Origin: Vanilla planifolia
Lineage: Eukaryota > Streptophyta > Magnoliopsida > Asparagales > Orchidaceae
Reading direction: 5' to 3'
DNA length: 64,000 bases
NCBI GenBank assembly: GCA_023846275.1
Contig: CM043865.1
Span: 27,199,912-27,263,911, forward strand
The notes under the pieces are model-generated. The model ran no database searches, was not told the origin of the DNA, and saw nothing but the letters and a program-made list of their open reading frames with translations. The position numbers and the translations under genes are program-made. Numbering within the stretch: the first letter of the stretch is position 1; each line of letters begins with the position of its first letter. Of the stretch, positions 23,301-38,300 are shown in pieces.

Positions 23301-26300
23301 TTAATTACGTTATTTAATAAAATTGATTTTGCATTGATTTCAATATAGCTAGCAAACAAATAATTGATTCTCTATTGTTTAGCTTAACTGATTGACTTCA
23401 ATTTTGATATCCAAGTTTTTTCCCATATACTTATTGTTCCAAGTTGTTAAGTTTCAGTTTTGGATAATACTTGTATGATTTTCTCATCGCACATACAATC
23501 TGATTAATAAATATGCACTCTAACTCATATCATAACCATACGATCCCATAATAGTACTGTCCAATCCTTAAAAATAACGCTCTCTATTATTCATATCGCT
23601 TTTGAATGTATCATACAATTATTAGGATTGTACCACACGATCTTGTCTTAACTTATTGACTGATTGATTATTTATTTAATATTTTCTATTTATAAATTAT
23701 CGTACAGTACGATTAACCATAATCGTGCCATTGTGGTATCTCATATATAACCCCGGTGCGATTTATTACCGACTTATTCAATTATCATCATTTGTTTTAA
23801 TGAAACAAATGCATACGTGGTAGACCTTGAAATAGAATTAATAAGGCTATGTAAATTGAGTTGCCCTTGATTGCATACTTAGAATATGATTTCATATTTC
23901 CTCAAACCTAATACCATATGTTCATATTTAGCGTATTTCTAAGTGTTGCCATCTGTATGTAAACAATTGATTAAAAATCTTAAAATGATGATATGTACAT
24001 ATTCCTTTCTTTTTTATCAAATTGTTAATATAATAATCATGGTTTCAAGTTAAGGTAGAGTTGAGAGACTCAGATTTATTTTCTTTTTAGGTCAAGTTTG
24101 AGATGTTTGCACATATATCAAATTTTTTGTATAAGGTTAGTAACTATTAGTTTATTTTCTAGTAAACACATTTTAATTTCATTATTTAGCTATATACATT
24201 GAGATATTATTTGATTTAGAGCTTTAATTTGAGAGCTAACAGATATTTATATAAATAATGAAATATATAAGTTTGGCCACTAATATATGTATATATATAT
24301 ATATATTACATTGTCAAATTTTTTACAATTTTTTAGGTCAACATATCAAGCATCCAAAAAAGAGTATAAAATCAAAATACAAAAAAGTAATTAAGAATAT
24401 GACAAAATTATGAAATTTTTGAAATACATTTAACATATGTAGAATTAAGCTAAAAAAAGTTTTTGGATAAAATGAATAAGAAAAAGAGCTACAATTTTAT
24501 CTCAATACAATGAGCAAAAAGGCATAAAATTGTCACAAATATAGCGTAAAAAAAACCATAAATTAATCGAGAAATAACAAAATTATTTAGAAGATTCAAG
24601 TAATATTTGTTAGGTTATTGGATTCTTTGAAAATCAAATGTTATTTCACCCAAAAACATGTCAATCACTTCATAAGCCATGGAACACCACCAGTGCTGAA
24701 GAGAATGAAGATAATTAGTACTTACTTGAGCACCAATGTAGAGTAGGACAAATGCATATTCTTGTTAAATGATGATCGACAACTTGAAAATGCATCAAGA
24801 ATCTGCAAATTAAAAAAGAAAATAACTTAATAAATGATATTACATGAAATGAATTTCAAGGTACTAATATTATTACACAAACAATAAATAATAGAAGCAC
24901 AACAAGCAATGTCCCATAAAGTGAAGCGCTATATGGATCCTATGATATTCATGTGCACTCTAGTACATAACTTGATAAACTTGAGACATGCAAAACTATT
25001 TTGATAAGTATATTGCTTCATTATTGGTCATAATCATTCAAATTTTTGTTGTAGTGATTCCATTGTTACAAAAGTTAAAATAAAAAACAAAAAACAGCTC
25101 TTTGATCAACCATTTTTCGTTTGTAATCTTAGACTTTCCTAATTTGTTGTTCAACAAAGTTCTTCCAACACTGTTTCTCCATTAAGATTGAATTGTGCTC
25201 TTTTCATAGGACCTTCATAACGAATAACATTTTATCCTTCATAACAAATAACATTTTATACCTTGGTTATAATAGCTTTTATCTTTTCATTCCCACCACA
25301 TTAATTACCATAGACAGTTTTCTTCAACACATGATACAATTACACGTGAGATTATCCAAAATGAAAGCCTAACATATACGATTATGTGCCTCTGATTGCA
25401 TTTAGTAACTGCTTGTTATACAAGTTTGTGCAGGAGTTAACAACCAATTGTCGAAGTCAAAATTTTGTAGAATAGAACTGCAGTAATATATTCGTACGTA
25501 AGCACTTGACACTCCTAATCGTTCAGTAGTCTCAAATTTCGCAGTCAATTTTTCTTTTAGAGTTGATTTCTCTATATCCAAGCATTGAGAATAAGCCAAT
25601 TCTTTGACAATACTTATGGAAAGTATGTGCTTGGTTAACATGATAAGGACAGTGTGGATCCCATTGATGGCATCATCAACCACGAAGCATTAGTAAGAAA
25701 CAATCTGGGATTGAGCTATAAAAAAATAGGATCTTTATGAGGAACAATAGTTCATAGTCTGAAGAATGATAGCCCCTACATAGTCACCCCCACCATATAA
25801 ATTGTTGTCGATGATTTCCTTATAATATGAAAGAGAGCTTAAAAAGCTAAAATATATGGCTGCGTGCCTATGATTGCTTATAGGAAGCCAGAATTTGCTG
25901 TTCCATTTAGTTCAGAAGGAAAAATTAACCTATTGCAGTTGTTAATTATAATTGTCATAAAGACTGATGATCTAAATGTACACTAACACTAGGAACTTTA
26001 AACTTGTGATCCTAAACTTCACTGTGCAATTCCCAACTATAGTTGATTTTGCTGTAACTAAGCTGTGAGAATAGCTGATTTCTTGACAACAGTTAACTGT
26101 TTGTGTTTGATGAACCAACAAGAGGAAGTGTGGTTCAGTCACAGCTTCTTCAACCATGAAGCATTAGTAAGGGAAAGCTTAAATTGAGCTCCTATAATGG
26201 TTTCTAAACTAGCAATCATTATCATCCACCATCTATTTCCATTTGCCACACCTACTGACCAGCATTGCTGCCTCCACCACTGCCAAATTCCTGTCACCGG

Positions 26301-29300
26301 GCTCCACCACTGGGAACATTCATCATTTTTTTTTTTTTTTGATATTCATCATTGCAAGATTCAAGATCATACAATTCATGTTAGTTAATTGAGGCTCATG
26401 GTCCTTGTGATTGCTCATGCAAAAACAAATAAATTTTAAGCAAATATGTCCAACATTTAGAAGCTCCAACAAGAGAAGTTTAAGCACAACATTTATCAAT
26501 AAACTACTTCCAGCTTTACTTATAAACGCCGCCTATAGAGATTATCAGAGAGCAACTTTAAGATGTAGCAGCATTCTAAACAAAACTGCTCAAGGGAGAC
26601 TGCAAATTTTCCAGACAGGCTTGGGTGCACTGGAAGAGCACGGGCAGGTAGAATGTGGTGTTGCACATAGCCTTGCATGAGTGGTGCTGGTGGGGGGTGC
26701 GCATGGACTCTGCAGCGTGCAGGTGCAGTGTGGATGCTACTCGAGAGCTATGTGAAAGGAAAAAAAAAATAAGAAGAAACGGGGAGGAATGAATGCAATT
26801 TGTGTGTGAATGTCAAGGATAAAGTTCAAATGAAAGATAGAATAGAGGAGAAGCAAAACTGACCAAAGGGAAATGGAAAGAAAATAAATAGTCACTCACC
26901 AAAATAAACTCAAGAAAAGGCCATCAAGCTTTCCACGATCAAGCCACCAAGCAAGCATGAACAAATTAAAATAATAATAAATTAAAAACCAATCATTTAT
27001 TCTAGAATTTGTTATATCTACAAAGGTTTACATCATTAAAAAAATTGCATCAATAACTACAACTATCAACCAATGACTAATAACTATGACATATAAATGA
27101 TGCTTCCCTTTAATGCTCTAGTTGGTAACATAAGATAACCTGTTAGCAAACTACTTCAAAACATTTATTTGAAGAGAAAAATACTAGCCCAAAAGTTCTC
27201 TTTTGGTTGCATGCATAACTGTGAAATCGTCCCTTTGACTTCTAAGCCTCGTGCTCTTCAAAAATGTGACCTTTAAGCATACCCAAGCTGAATTAAAAAT
27301 GATTCTAAAAGATACATTTAAAAAAGGAAATATGATGAAAATTTAAATCCTAAAATTGCTTAAATAGTATTTCATGATTAGTACAAGATTGAACCAAACT
27401 AGCTCCATGTGCCATGGTTGCTTCTTGTGTCATATTTCATTTAATGGGTTTAAACATGTTTTTGTATTTTGGATTCTTCTTTCACTTGTTTTTTATGCAT
27501 CTTTCACTTTTTTTGCATAATAACCTCCTCCATCCTACATTGCCCAAAAAACTCTACTTTGTAGAGTTAAGATTATCTTCTACTAACTGCAGGACAAGCT
27601 TAAGAAGCTCTTTCTTCATTAATCATGTATCTTCCCACTTTCCCTCATGGGTTTGAATCTCTTCCTCAATCACTTCATGAAGAGTGTAACCTTTTTGCGT
27701 CGAAGGTAAGAGCAACACTTTGCAAATGGGTTTGAATGTTCTGAAGGTTTTGCATAGTGTTTTGCATGCCCTTTTGAAAGTTTGCATTTCTTCTTACATT
27801 TTTTCTTGAAATAGATTTCTCATTTGCACCATCTTGTATGTTAATTTTCTTCTGAAACTTTCTATTTGTGCCATGTGTATGACTAAGTTTATTGCAAAGT
27901 TCCTAAAAGTTTACTTGGCTTTCGTGCATCGCTGTGGATGGAACACAACAATGCTGACCTTTGATACCAACTAATATACAAGCAAAAGAAAGGTCCAAGA
28001 AGCTTCAAATTCAAATTTTGAAAGGAGACCAATTGATAAAGAAAGATAAGAGGCCCAAGAGGTTATTGAAGTAAATTGCATAGGTATGGTTCATTCTGCA
28101 AAGGTGCAAGGTTGGTGTGCAAACTGGTGCAGGCACTCGAGTTTGGGGCGTCAGTGATCGTGGATGAGGGAGGCCAAGTGCATAGAGTAGTGTGCAAATT
28201 GGGCAGTGCTACTACACACGAGCAATGGATGCACGTGCAATGGAGTGTTGAGAAGGCAGTTGCACGATGCCACTGGAAGAAGCATGGCAAGCAGACATGG
28301 GAGAGTGTACACGACAATGCTAGGAAACACATGGGAGTGCACATGGGCCCTACAGCACACAAGGTTTAACAAAAACACTAATCCTTTGCAGTTGTTACAA
28401 GATCTGAGAGTTATGTCAAGTAAAAGAAATGAAATGATATGAAAAAAACACATGTTGTGTGTGAATACCAAGGCTGGAAATTAGGTGGAAAGGATAAAAG
28501 AGGAATGACAATACTAATCAAAGTGTAACAAAGAAAGATAAAAAAATCACTTACCAAAACAAATCTGAGTAACAACCAAACCCTCCACAATCAAACATTA
28601 AACAAGTTGAACACATTAAAATATTAATCAGCCCAAAAACCATCACCTCTATAAAAGTTTGCATTATTACATAAAAAATTACATCAATAAATGCAAATAC
28701 CAACAACAACTCAAATGCATAAATTATGTTTCCCCTTAATGATCCCACTGGCAACCTGCAGTAACTTTTTAAAAACCTGCTTCAAAACATATATTTCAAG
28801 AGAAAAATGCTGGTCCAAATCTTCTTTAGTTATATGCATAATTAGGAAACCATCCCTTTGACTTCCAAACCTCATATTTCTAGAAGCTCCATTAAAGAAA
28901 GAAAAATGACGGAAATTTAAATCCTAAAATTGCTTCAATGGTCTTTCATGATTAGTCCAAGATTGGCCCAAACTAGCTCCATGGGCCACGATTGCTTCTT
29001 GTCCAATATTTCCTGAGATGAACTTATAGTGCATCGGTTGCCTTTGCATTTGGGGTTCTTCTTACAATTGTTCTTCATGCATCTTCACCATCACCAAGAT
29101 CTTACATAATGAACTTCCGTGTTCCACATAAGACTAGTCGTTGATGAGCATGGGAATATTTATTGCCTAGTCTTATTCAAAAGATGACAGCCCATTAATA
29201 CAAACTTCCTAAATGCGTGAGTTCAGGGGAAAAGTTGTAGCTACAGGAAAAACTGTATGCAGCCCATTGCTTGAGCTGAGCCATTGACCTAAATAACTAC

Positions 29301-32300
29301 TATTTACAATTTCACCAAAAGTAAGGCAACCTTCTACTATTATCTTCAAGGCTAATCCTTCTGACCAGTTAAAGGTGATATTATAGTGAACAATAGCATT
29401 TGAATACTTTAAACAAAACCTTCAATGGAATAGGAACTATAACCAAAGATCTCCTGCTGTGGTTTATTATGTAATGAAAGTTACCCATTTATTTAATTTC
29501 AAAAGAGTTCAATCATTTTGGCACTCTTGCACTCACCAGTAAACACAGTATCACAAAAAAAAAAATTGCATCCGATGGAATGCATCATTGTAGTCTATCT
29601 ACATCTAACTTGTACTTGGCCGTTGACCCTCTTGTATGAAGTACTCTCATATAAAAGGCAAGGGCTTTGTCACAAATATAAAACATATGCTACAACACTG
29701 AAAATTGCATTTAATCTTCTTGAAGTGACATTCTGCAAATGGAGATTTTGTAGACATCACAAGGAATGTCAGACATTTAAAAAATATGAATAGATCATTT
29801 CACATATTCGAAATTCACCTCACTGCAATGAACTTGTAACCAGTGGGAAAAAGCCGAGTGCTTAAAGAGGTTTGTGAAAGCACGTATGGCAGTTAGAAGG
29901 TTTCCTGCATTCCTTGGAGCCATTGTTGTTTTCTTCAACATATCTAATAGCACATCTGCAACACTCAAGAGAATTCTACGTCAGACATTTTTCTGTATTC
30001 ATATGGCAAATGAAGCATCCATGTATGTCAATAAATATTAGAATCCTACAATATCAAAGTTAAACCTTTCATAAGCAAAAGGCTGAAAGAAAAAGAAAAG
30101 GTCATACCATTTCCTTGTGTGTACTTGAGAAGTCCACTGGCTCCATCAGGATGTAAGACTAACATTCTCACGATATCCATTACTGCATGGATCAAGCAAT
30201 TAAGTTGCTTCAGAAATTCTTGCCAAGCATGACAGTGCAGTAAAATCACTCAAAAAGTGCACTAAAAGATTATCACATCATCAACAAACTTGATCGAAAG
30301 ATTCAATGCAGAAAGATCGATAAAGAAGCCAAAAAATTGAAAACATTAGACCTCAAGTTACTATCCTAGCATTGAAAAGCGTGGTTCCATTAAATAGTAC
30401 AGTAAACTCAACCCTCATTTCGAATATATCCCTATAGCACAAAAAATCTTTCACAGTCCGCTTAAGTACTTAACATGAATACCACTAGCACTTAATATGC
30501 TAATTGACTAAATTCATATTCACTGATAGATAGAAACTAGCCATATGGGAAAAATATAAAATTTATATCCTGTGCTTGGAAGTGGAACGAAATAAATCAT
30601 TGCTTTAAAATTTTTAAAAACAATAAAAATAACAAGGATTTACAGTAAACTAAGGAAAATGAATAGAAAATATTGTAGTCGAAACAGAGAATCCATTTTG
30701 CATCAAGGCTATCAAAGATAATGCCCTAGAAAATATACTTGAGTTACTTGGGCAAGAACCATTAAGCATCGGTTCAATAGGCAAGTAGAATACCACACTA
30801 CATAAATATAGTGACTCCTAAAAATTGAAGGAAACGGATATGTGAAGCATATTGTGGAAACATGGCAGTTCACTTAAAATATGATGACAAACCACATCAA
30901 ACATTAAAAATGTTCGAAAACTAACGTGACACCATCAGCCTTACTCTAACTTCTTGGTTTAACTTCATAAACCCTTATTGTGCATAAAACAAAACACTTG
31001 AACCATGCCTGTACCAAACCTTTTTACCATTCTCAAGAATTCACATGCCTTGTATGTTTTGGAATGTGTTGAGATATTATCCAACACCATTCCCTCTCCT
31101 ATAGAACTTGGCCAATACTAAGGAGGATCATATGAATGCAATACAGTACTATAAAAGTATAACTATCTTGAAGAAGTATACGTTCTTCGTAAGTATCAAC
31201 AACTGATACTAAAAGACATCAAAAGTTTTAAGGGCATTCTTTTGAAGGCATAATATGCAAAAACACTAAGCAAAAGAAATTTTGATAGAAGCCTCAAAAA
31301 AGATCATATAAAACCAAATCCAACATCACATGCAAAATTCAGTGAAAGCAGGATGAACTACTGTAATGAGACTGAACTTTTTTTTCCAGCTCAACTAGTT
31401 AACAAACCAAGTTGACCAAGCCACAATTTATTCTACAAATTGTTTGCAACCTTCAATGTGGTACATGTCAAGTAAAGCCTTAATGACTTCAACAACTATG
31501 TCTCCACCTATAATGATGTGGTTGTTACTTCAATAGACCTTATTACAACAAATTCATCATTCTACAATTTTATCATCCAAATCAAACCGCATCTATATTC
31601 TTATGCACTAGTTTTAGTATGTCTACAATTAATTTTTAATAAAGTTTACAATCCTTGCTAATATTGTATATCCATACCAAATTTTCAAATATGACATCAT
31701 ATTAAAGCATCATAGCTTCAACCACATGGTTAAAGTAAAGAAAAAAACGTGCTAAATATAAATTAAAATGATAAGATTTAAGAGAAGGGATGTGCATATT
31801 GATATTTTCAATTAGTATGAATACATGATGAAAATCATGGATAATCAAAACTAAAGATGGCATAAAACTAAAAGAGAGTTAAGCCAGGGAATAGAAGCTT
31901 TCTTTTGGATGGGTGATTTGATCTATTTCCTACATTGTAGCTCAACTTCTTCAACAAGCTGGTATAAGTAGGACAAAAAAAAAGTCTTCCGCTTCCTTTA
32001 TCTAGGTTATCTTTGCATCATCTTCCATCTAAAACTTGAATCTATTGATATTTTAAGTACCATAATGTCCCAATTAAATGGCAACTTCAATCATCTGACT
32101 TCTATTACGGGAAGAATTATTTACCACAACTTGTTCACTATTTGGAATTCCACAAAGTATAGCATATGAAGATGGGGCATAAACAAATCATATCTATGAT
32201 ATCAAATCAATTCAATCTTATATCATAGAGACTAGAAGGTCAAAAGAGAGATAACCCATCCATTCCATAACTATATAGAGATAAGAAGAAAGATCAATGG

Positions 32301-35300
32301 AGCAGGAAAGAGATCACTCATTTGTTGGAGTAGCACATTGCATAGTTCATCCAATAAGTTTATGCCTTGGTGGACAATGTTTTGAGATAGAAATTGATCT
32401 TGGATGCAAATGCCAAAGGATTGGTCAATTGAGGGATATTCTCTTAGCAAACAAGCAAAACCAACATGATGGAATGAAACCAAGGCTAATCATAGCCTTT
32501 CGAAAAAGATTGGTGAAGGAACATAATTAGCCTCGCCAATTCATGCTTTGAGAACCCACATGGACCTTTTAAAGGTTGAAATATAAGGAGATTGACAATC
32601 CTATGCTACGAAAGTGAACATGGTGAATCTTGATGTATGGATTGCTCAATTGCTCAACTCAAGATGAATTTTATCCTTTATGGGGATTCATCCATCGATC
32701 AAATATCATTCACAAGATCAAAGCTGTGATTTCACGAGGTAATAACCTTCTGTGAAGGTTAATACATCAAAGGTGTCAAATTCCCTAGTGGTGTGCGATA
32801 AATATCGTGATCATTGTAAGATGGATGACCACATCAAAGAAAAGAAACAAAAGTTAAATCCAAAGTTGTAACCCCCAAGAAGTTCAATAAGAGCGAGGAT
32901 AATAGGAAGAGGATGATAAATTGTGCCATCCAAGCGTAGATCCTCGAGACTATGCAAAACATTGACTGAAGCCTTTCTCGAATGGTTAGGTGCCCAAGGA
33001 GTACAATAAAGCTCAAATGGAGATCAAGTAAACTCGAGAAGAATTATTCACTCTTTTAGCAATAGTTAATTGGGGTCATCATTGTTGTGGGCATAGAATC
33101 TCATATTGACAAATCTTGTTTATTGAATTGAACTATCAACAACTCTCACCCACATATTCTTTGGATAGATCCAAAAGGACGTAGAGGCAAAGATCAAATA
33201 AAATTATAAACATAAGTTCGTTATCACGGAAGAGTATATTGATGACCTGATAAAAAATGCATTTCATGATAAGTATAACACACTATCTCCATGAGATTGA
33301 TAAATGATATTCTCCAAAAAAACATTAATGACTTGGTTATGATGATATTTTTATCCATAATCTAAGTGTCAACGATCATCTAGGATATGCAAAAGATCTT
33401 TATACTCCAATAATACCAAATATAATTTAGTATTACAATTCAGTTAAACCTGAAAAAGTTTGTGCTACAATTATCCACCTTGAGCATACATGATATTAGG
33501 GTCAAAAATGGTAAGATCATAATCGATTCAGCTAAAGCTAAAGCCGCACAAGAGTGGATGAGATCAAGGAATATCATTACATATCAATATGCACTTAAGC
33601 CAACAAGAAGTTCGAATGAAAAAAAAAATGTGAAGCACTAGTACTTGTTCTAACTGCCTTGAGGCAACCATTCAAGATAGAGAACACCATAGGTTATGAT
33701 ATTAGAGCCATACTATTATAGAAGTGACATACTACTCTCAAGTTTACAATAGTTACTTAGGGTATATCTAACAAATCATAAAAAGCTACTAGCATCATGC
33801 CAAATTTTGAAACACTGAAGGCCATATCTACTATGTAAAGGGAGTTGTCTATTTGTAAACACTGACAACAATACAATCGACACAAAAATAGATGTGGACG
33901 CCATACCTACAATAGTATAAAATTATTAAGTGAAAAGAGCCAAAACTTGTCAACCTTCTCTCAAGGCCCCTAGTGATGAAGCACACGTCTCTCTCATGTA
34001 GTGAAGGTTGAACTGAAGAAACACAAAGAGTATTTACGATGTGGATACTAAATAAGAGAGTATTGTAGAGCAATCGAACAAAGGAAAGCCATTGGAATAT
34101 TACAAACAAGATGGATTAAGCTAACGTGGACAATAGTTTTGCATTCCATGAAATAAAGAGGGGTCAAGGAGCCTATAAGTCAAAATGTTTGGTAACTTTA
34201 TTGTCACCTAAAATAACCCAAAAGGTCCAAACTTAACGTCTTAATGAATCCTAATATGGAGAAGTTTATTTGAGGTTTGTTCTTTGTAGTACTATAAAAT
34301 GCACCAACAAAAAAAAGTCTCATATATGACATTAACCATGCTCAACAAACTATGGAAAGCAACTTGATGGATTTCCTGAGGATTGTCAAAAGCAAAACTA
34401 GGCCACTACTTTGTGGTTGTGCATCAGTTTTTGTAGATGGTCATGATCATATTACATTGATAGGAGATAAAAAAATGAACATGCAACAAAATTGTTATTC
34501 CAAAAAACATGATTTACGATGTACTACCATTGTTAATAGTATTCAACCAAGATATAAAATTCCTAAGCAAATTTTGGTAAAATCTTTGGTTGAAGATAGA
34601 GAAGCTTGTGTCAGGTTTGTTCTTTGTAGTACTACAAAATGTACCAACAAGAAACAAGTCTCATACATGCCATTAACCATGCTCAACAAACCATGGAAAG
34701 CAACTCGATGGATTTCCATGAGGATTGTCAAAAGAAAAACTAGACCACAACCAATTTGTGGTTGTGTATCAGTTTTTGTAGATGGTCGTGATCATATTAT
34801 GTTGATAGGAGATAAAAAAATGAACATGCAACAAAATTGTTATTCCAAAAGACATGGTTTACAATGTATTATCATTGTTAATAGTATTCAACCACAATAT
34901 AAAATTCCTGAGCAAATTTTGGTTAACTCTTTGGTTAAAGATGGATGCAACACTATAGGTTATTAAGAGTGCAATGGTTCATCTATGGAGTAAATATGAA
35001 GCTCAACTTTTGTAGATATGCAACAGGAGCTTCCCCTATGCCCATTTTGCTAACAATTGGGATATCTATAGATCAAAAATCAAAGATCCACGTTGTTATT
35101 GAGAAACAAGAGATTTCACAGCACTACAAAAATCATATCAAATGTCGTGTTGAGCTAAGAGATTTGGTGTGACATTGTATCAAAAAGTAGCACACAACAA
35201 GCAAAGAAATAAACAAATAGAGTATGATCCATTCTAAGCCTTAAAGAAATTCAATGACAATGCCTATCAATTGTACCAACCACCTAACATGAAAATCTAC

Positions 35301-38300
35301 TAAGTTGTTAATATGGAAAACATAAAGCCATTTGAATCATCTATGACTAAAAGAGGTCTACAAGATGTTACCTTTGAAGGATGAACTTATGTTGGGAGTA
35401 GAAAGGCAACTCCTTGAAGAGACTACTTTAGAGGAGGCAATTAAAAGAAAAGGCATAAAGTTAGCTTTCTAAGTAGAGAGGAAAAAACAAATACCATCAA
35501 ATGTAAGTGGTTCAACTTGGAATGTTTATCCTTTTTCTTGACTTCAAAATATGATGACTCCTTGAGGACTCTCAAGAAAACAACAAACATGTCTAGTCAA
35601 GGAAGAAACCACTTGAGTTGAAGATTTAATGGACTTGATCCTCAAAGAATGGACTTGGATGATACCAAAGGAATTGTAATGAAGCAAGCATGCCGCATCA
35701 AGAAAAGAAGGCAACCTCGCAATAGTTACAAAGAAGTTTCAAGAACTATGATCTCAACTCGATGAAGATATCTCAAAAAGTTTTGACAGGTTTCGAAATA
35801 TCATTATAAGGTGGTTAATGATTCTAACATCGACGTCACAGTTTCTTTAATAACAAAGGCACACTATACCAATGTCTTGAAAAGCTTCGAAAAGCTGGTT
35901 CAGAAAAGTAGTTTCATCAGTTTCTAAGTAAGATGCCATAAAGTGAGTCATCTAAGAGGGCAAAAGAAAACCCTTTTCTCTATGCATATTCACTTTCTAT
36001 AATAGGTCAAAAATACCTATTGCTTTAGTAGAATGATAGCTAAATTGAGACGAGAAAGTTTTCATCGTTGTCAATATCTACTATTCAGACCCGTATCTTA
36101 AAATTAGAGGTTCTATAACTCGATTCTTTAGTATTCTCTTATTTATCACCTGTGTCTACTATTAAGGCAACATATCATCCCCATCTTTACTAGGAAACAG
36201 AAAGAGAAAGAAATATCAAAATCAATAACGGAAGAAGGGAGAGAAAGAAAGGATGAATTTAAGGACACGCTTTAAGATAACCCAGTTTACAATATTGATC
36301 TCGATCTATATTTGAATATTTAATCCCTATAAATATTCAAATCTGAATTCTTATGCATATTCAAATTTGGAATAAAAAAGACTGAGAAAAGAAGAAAAGA
36401 ATAATTATACATCTCTGAGGTTTGAAAACACTTTTATCACTTTATTATTTGATTATCAACAATAGTATGTCCATTAGGATATATAAAAAATGATCACTTG
36501 GAAAATGCTTCATGCAATGAAATATCATAATTTTTCTTTTTTACATGTCCAAGTGATGGGAAACAAATAATAGCCTTTACATATTACCTAGTTTATCAAC
36601 TTTTTCAAAATTCTAAAACGACAAATCATAAGTTTGCACATCAGAGAAAAACTAATGAAGCAACTATTTATAATTCTTGGATTTATACCAATGAAAGAAA
36701 AAACTATAATTTCAACAATGAATTTAGTCAAATCCAAATTTTAGAAGAAAATGAGAGATCTCCTAGTCTAGATACTTGAAAAAAGATCCATATTATCCAA
36801 TGGCAAGAGTAAAAAAAATGCTTGTCAAAATCAAATGATTCTTTTTGCAACTGAATATATCGACGAACAAGAAAAAAATTTGATTCAAGGAAAATCATGA
36901 ATTATTTAATCATTTATATAGATAAAAAGATATAGATATAGAAGATACAAAATCTTTAGCAGAAACTTTTGGGTAAATAAGATTCATGATCAATATTTTA
37001 AAGATTATTTTAATGCTGCCCGAGAAATCCACCATCAACTATTTATGAATTCATTTTTATTTGATTGAATTCCATAGGTACAAAATAACGAAAAAGAATG
37101 AAAAAGGAATCGATCGGAATTGGAATAGAAGATTTATGTAAAATTGGAATACAAAAAATAAATGAAATTGACTGTATGAAATAATAGAAAGAATAGAAAA
37201 AATCAACAAAAAGGTTTCTCCATGGCTAGAATTAACAAATGATTTGACAAAAACTGAGAAAGAAGAAGTCAAAGATGAACAAAAATTGAAAAAAGAAAAT
37301 GTTGATATTTATTCAAGAGCCAGCCTTGGGGTAATTTATAACAATATTGAGCAGAAGAAAAATTCAATTTCTAGTAGAAAGAAAAAGGAAATACCAGTCA
37401 AAATGATGATCGGATGGAAATAAAAGAGAAAGAGGTTGACTTGTCAATGGAAATGGAAGAGATGGAGTTCATAAATTATTCCCAACAACCAGATTTTTCC
37501 TGCAATCTAATCAAAGGATTCATGCACCCTCAAAGATGTAAAGCAGTTATTTGGGGCATCTTTCAAGTCAATGTACACTCATTACCTTTTTTTGATCGGA
37601 TAGACTATTTTTCTTTTTTGACATCAATGAAATGAAAAATCCTTTTTTAGGAATTGGACGGTGAGAGAACGAAAAAAAGAACTAAAAATTTTTTATTTTG
37701 AAAATGAAAAGACAAAAGAAGAGATAAAGAAAGAGAAAAAGGATCAAAACTAAACAGATAAATGGTTGGAAATAACAAAAGTTTAGAAATATGCTCTACA
37801 CAAAAAAGGTTTGTTGTTATTAACACAATCTTTTCTTAAAATATACATTCTACTACCTTCATTCATAACAATTAAAAATATTTTCTGTAACTGATTATTC
37901 CAATCGCCTAAGTGGTCCGAAGATTGGAAATAATGGAAGAGAGAAATTATATTAAATGCACCTATACTGATATTCCTTTATTAAAAAAAAAGAATTTCCC
38001 CAAGTTTGGTTAGCAAAGGGTATTCAACTAAAGATTCTATATCCCTTCCATATAAAACCTTGGCAAAAAAACTAGAGTACGATCTCATCATCGAGATCTA
38101 ATGAAAAAAAAAGATAAAAAAACAAGAAAAGATTTTAGTTTTTAATAATTTGAGGAGGGGAAACGGAACAACCCTTTGGTTCTCCCTAAACAACCTTCTT
38201 TTTCTAAAACTATTTATAAAGAACTCATCAAAAGAAATAGTAAAATTCAAAAAATTTCTTTACAAGTTCTAAGCTTTTTGAAGGAAAGAAGAAAATCCTT

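Noticed and set aside
28063-28471. Overlapping open frames on both strands
   Set aside because: They lie in the LTR of the fossil element, and both strands are open only because of base composition.
32297-32530. 77-codon open frame as a small host gene
   Set aside because: No motif, no splice context, and it lies next to or inside the gypsy fossil in an intron.
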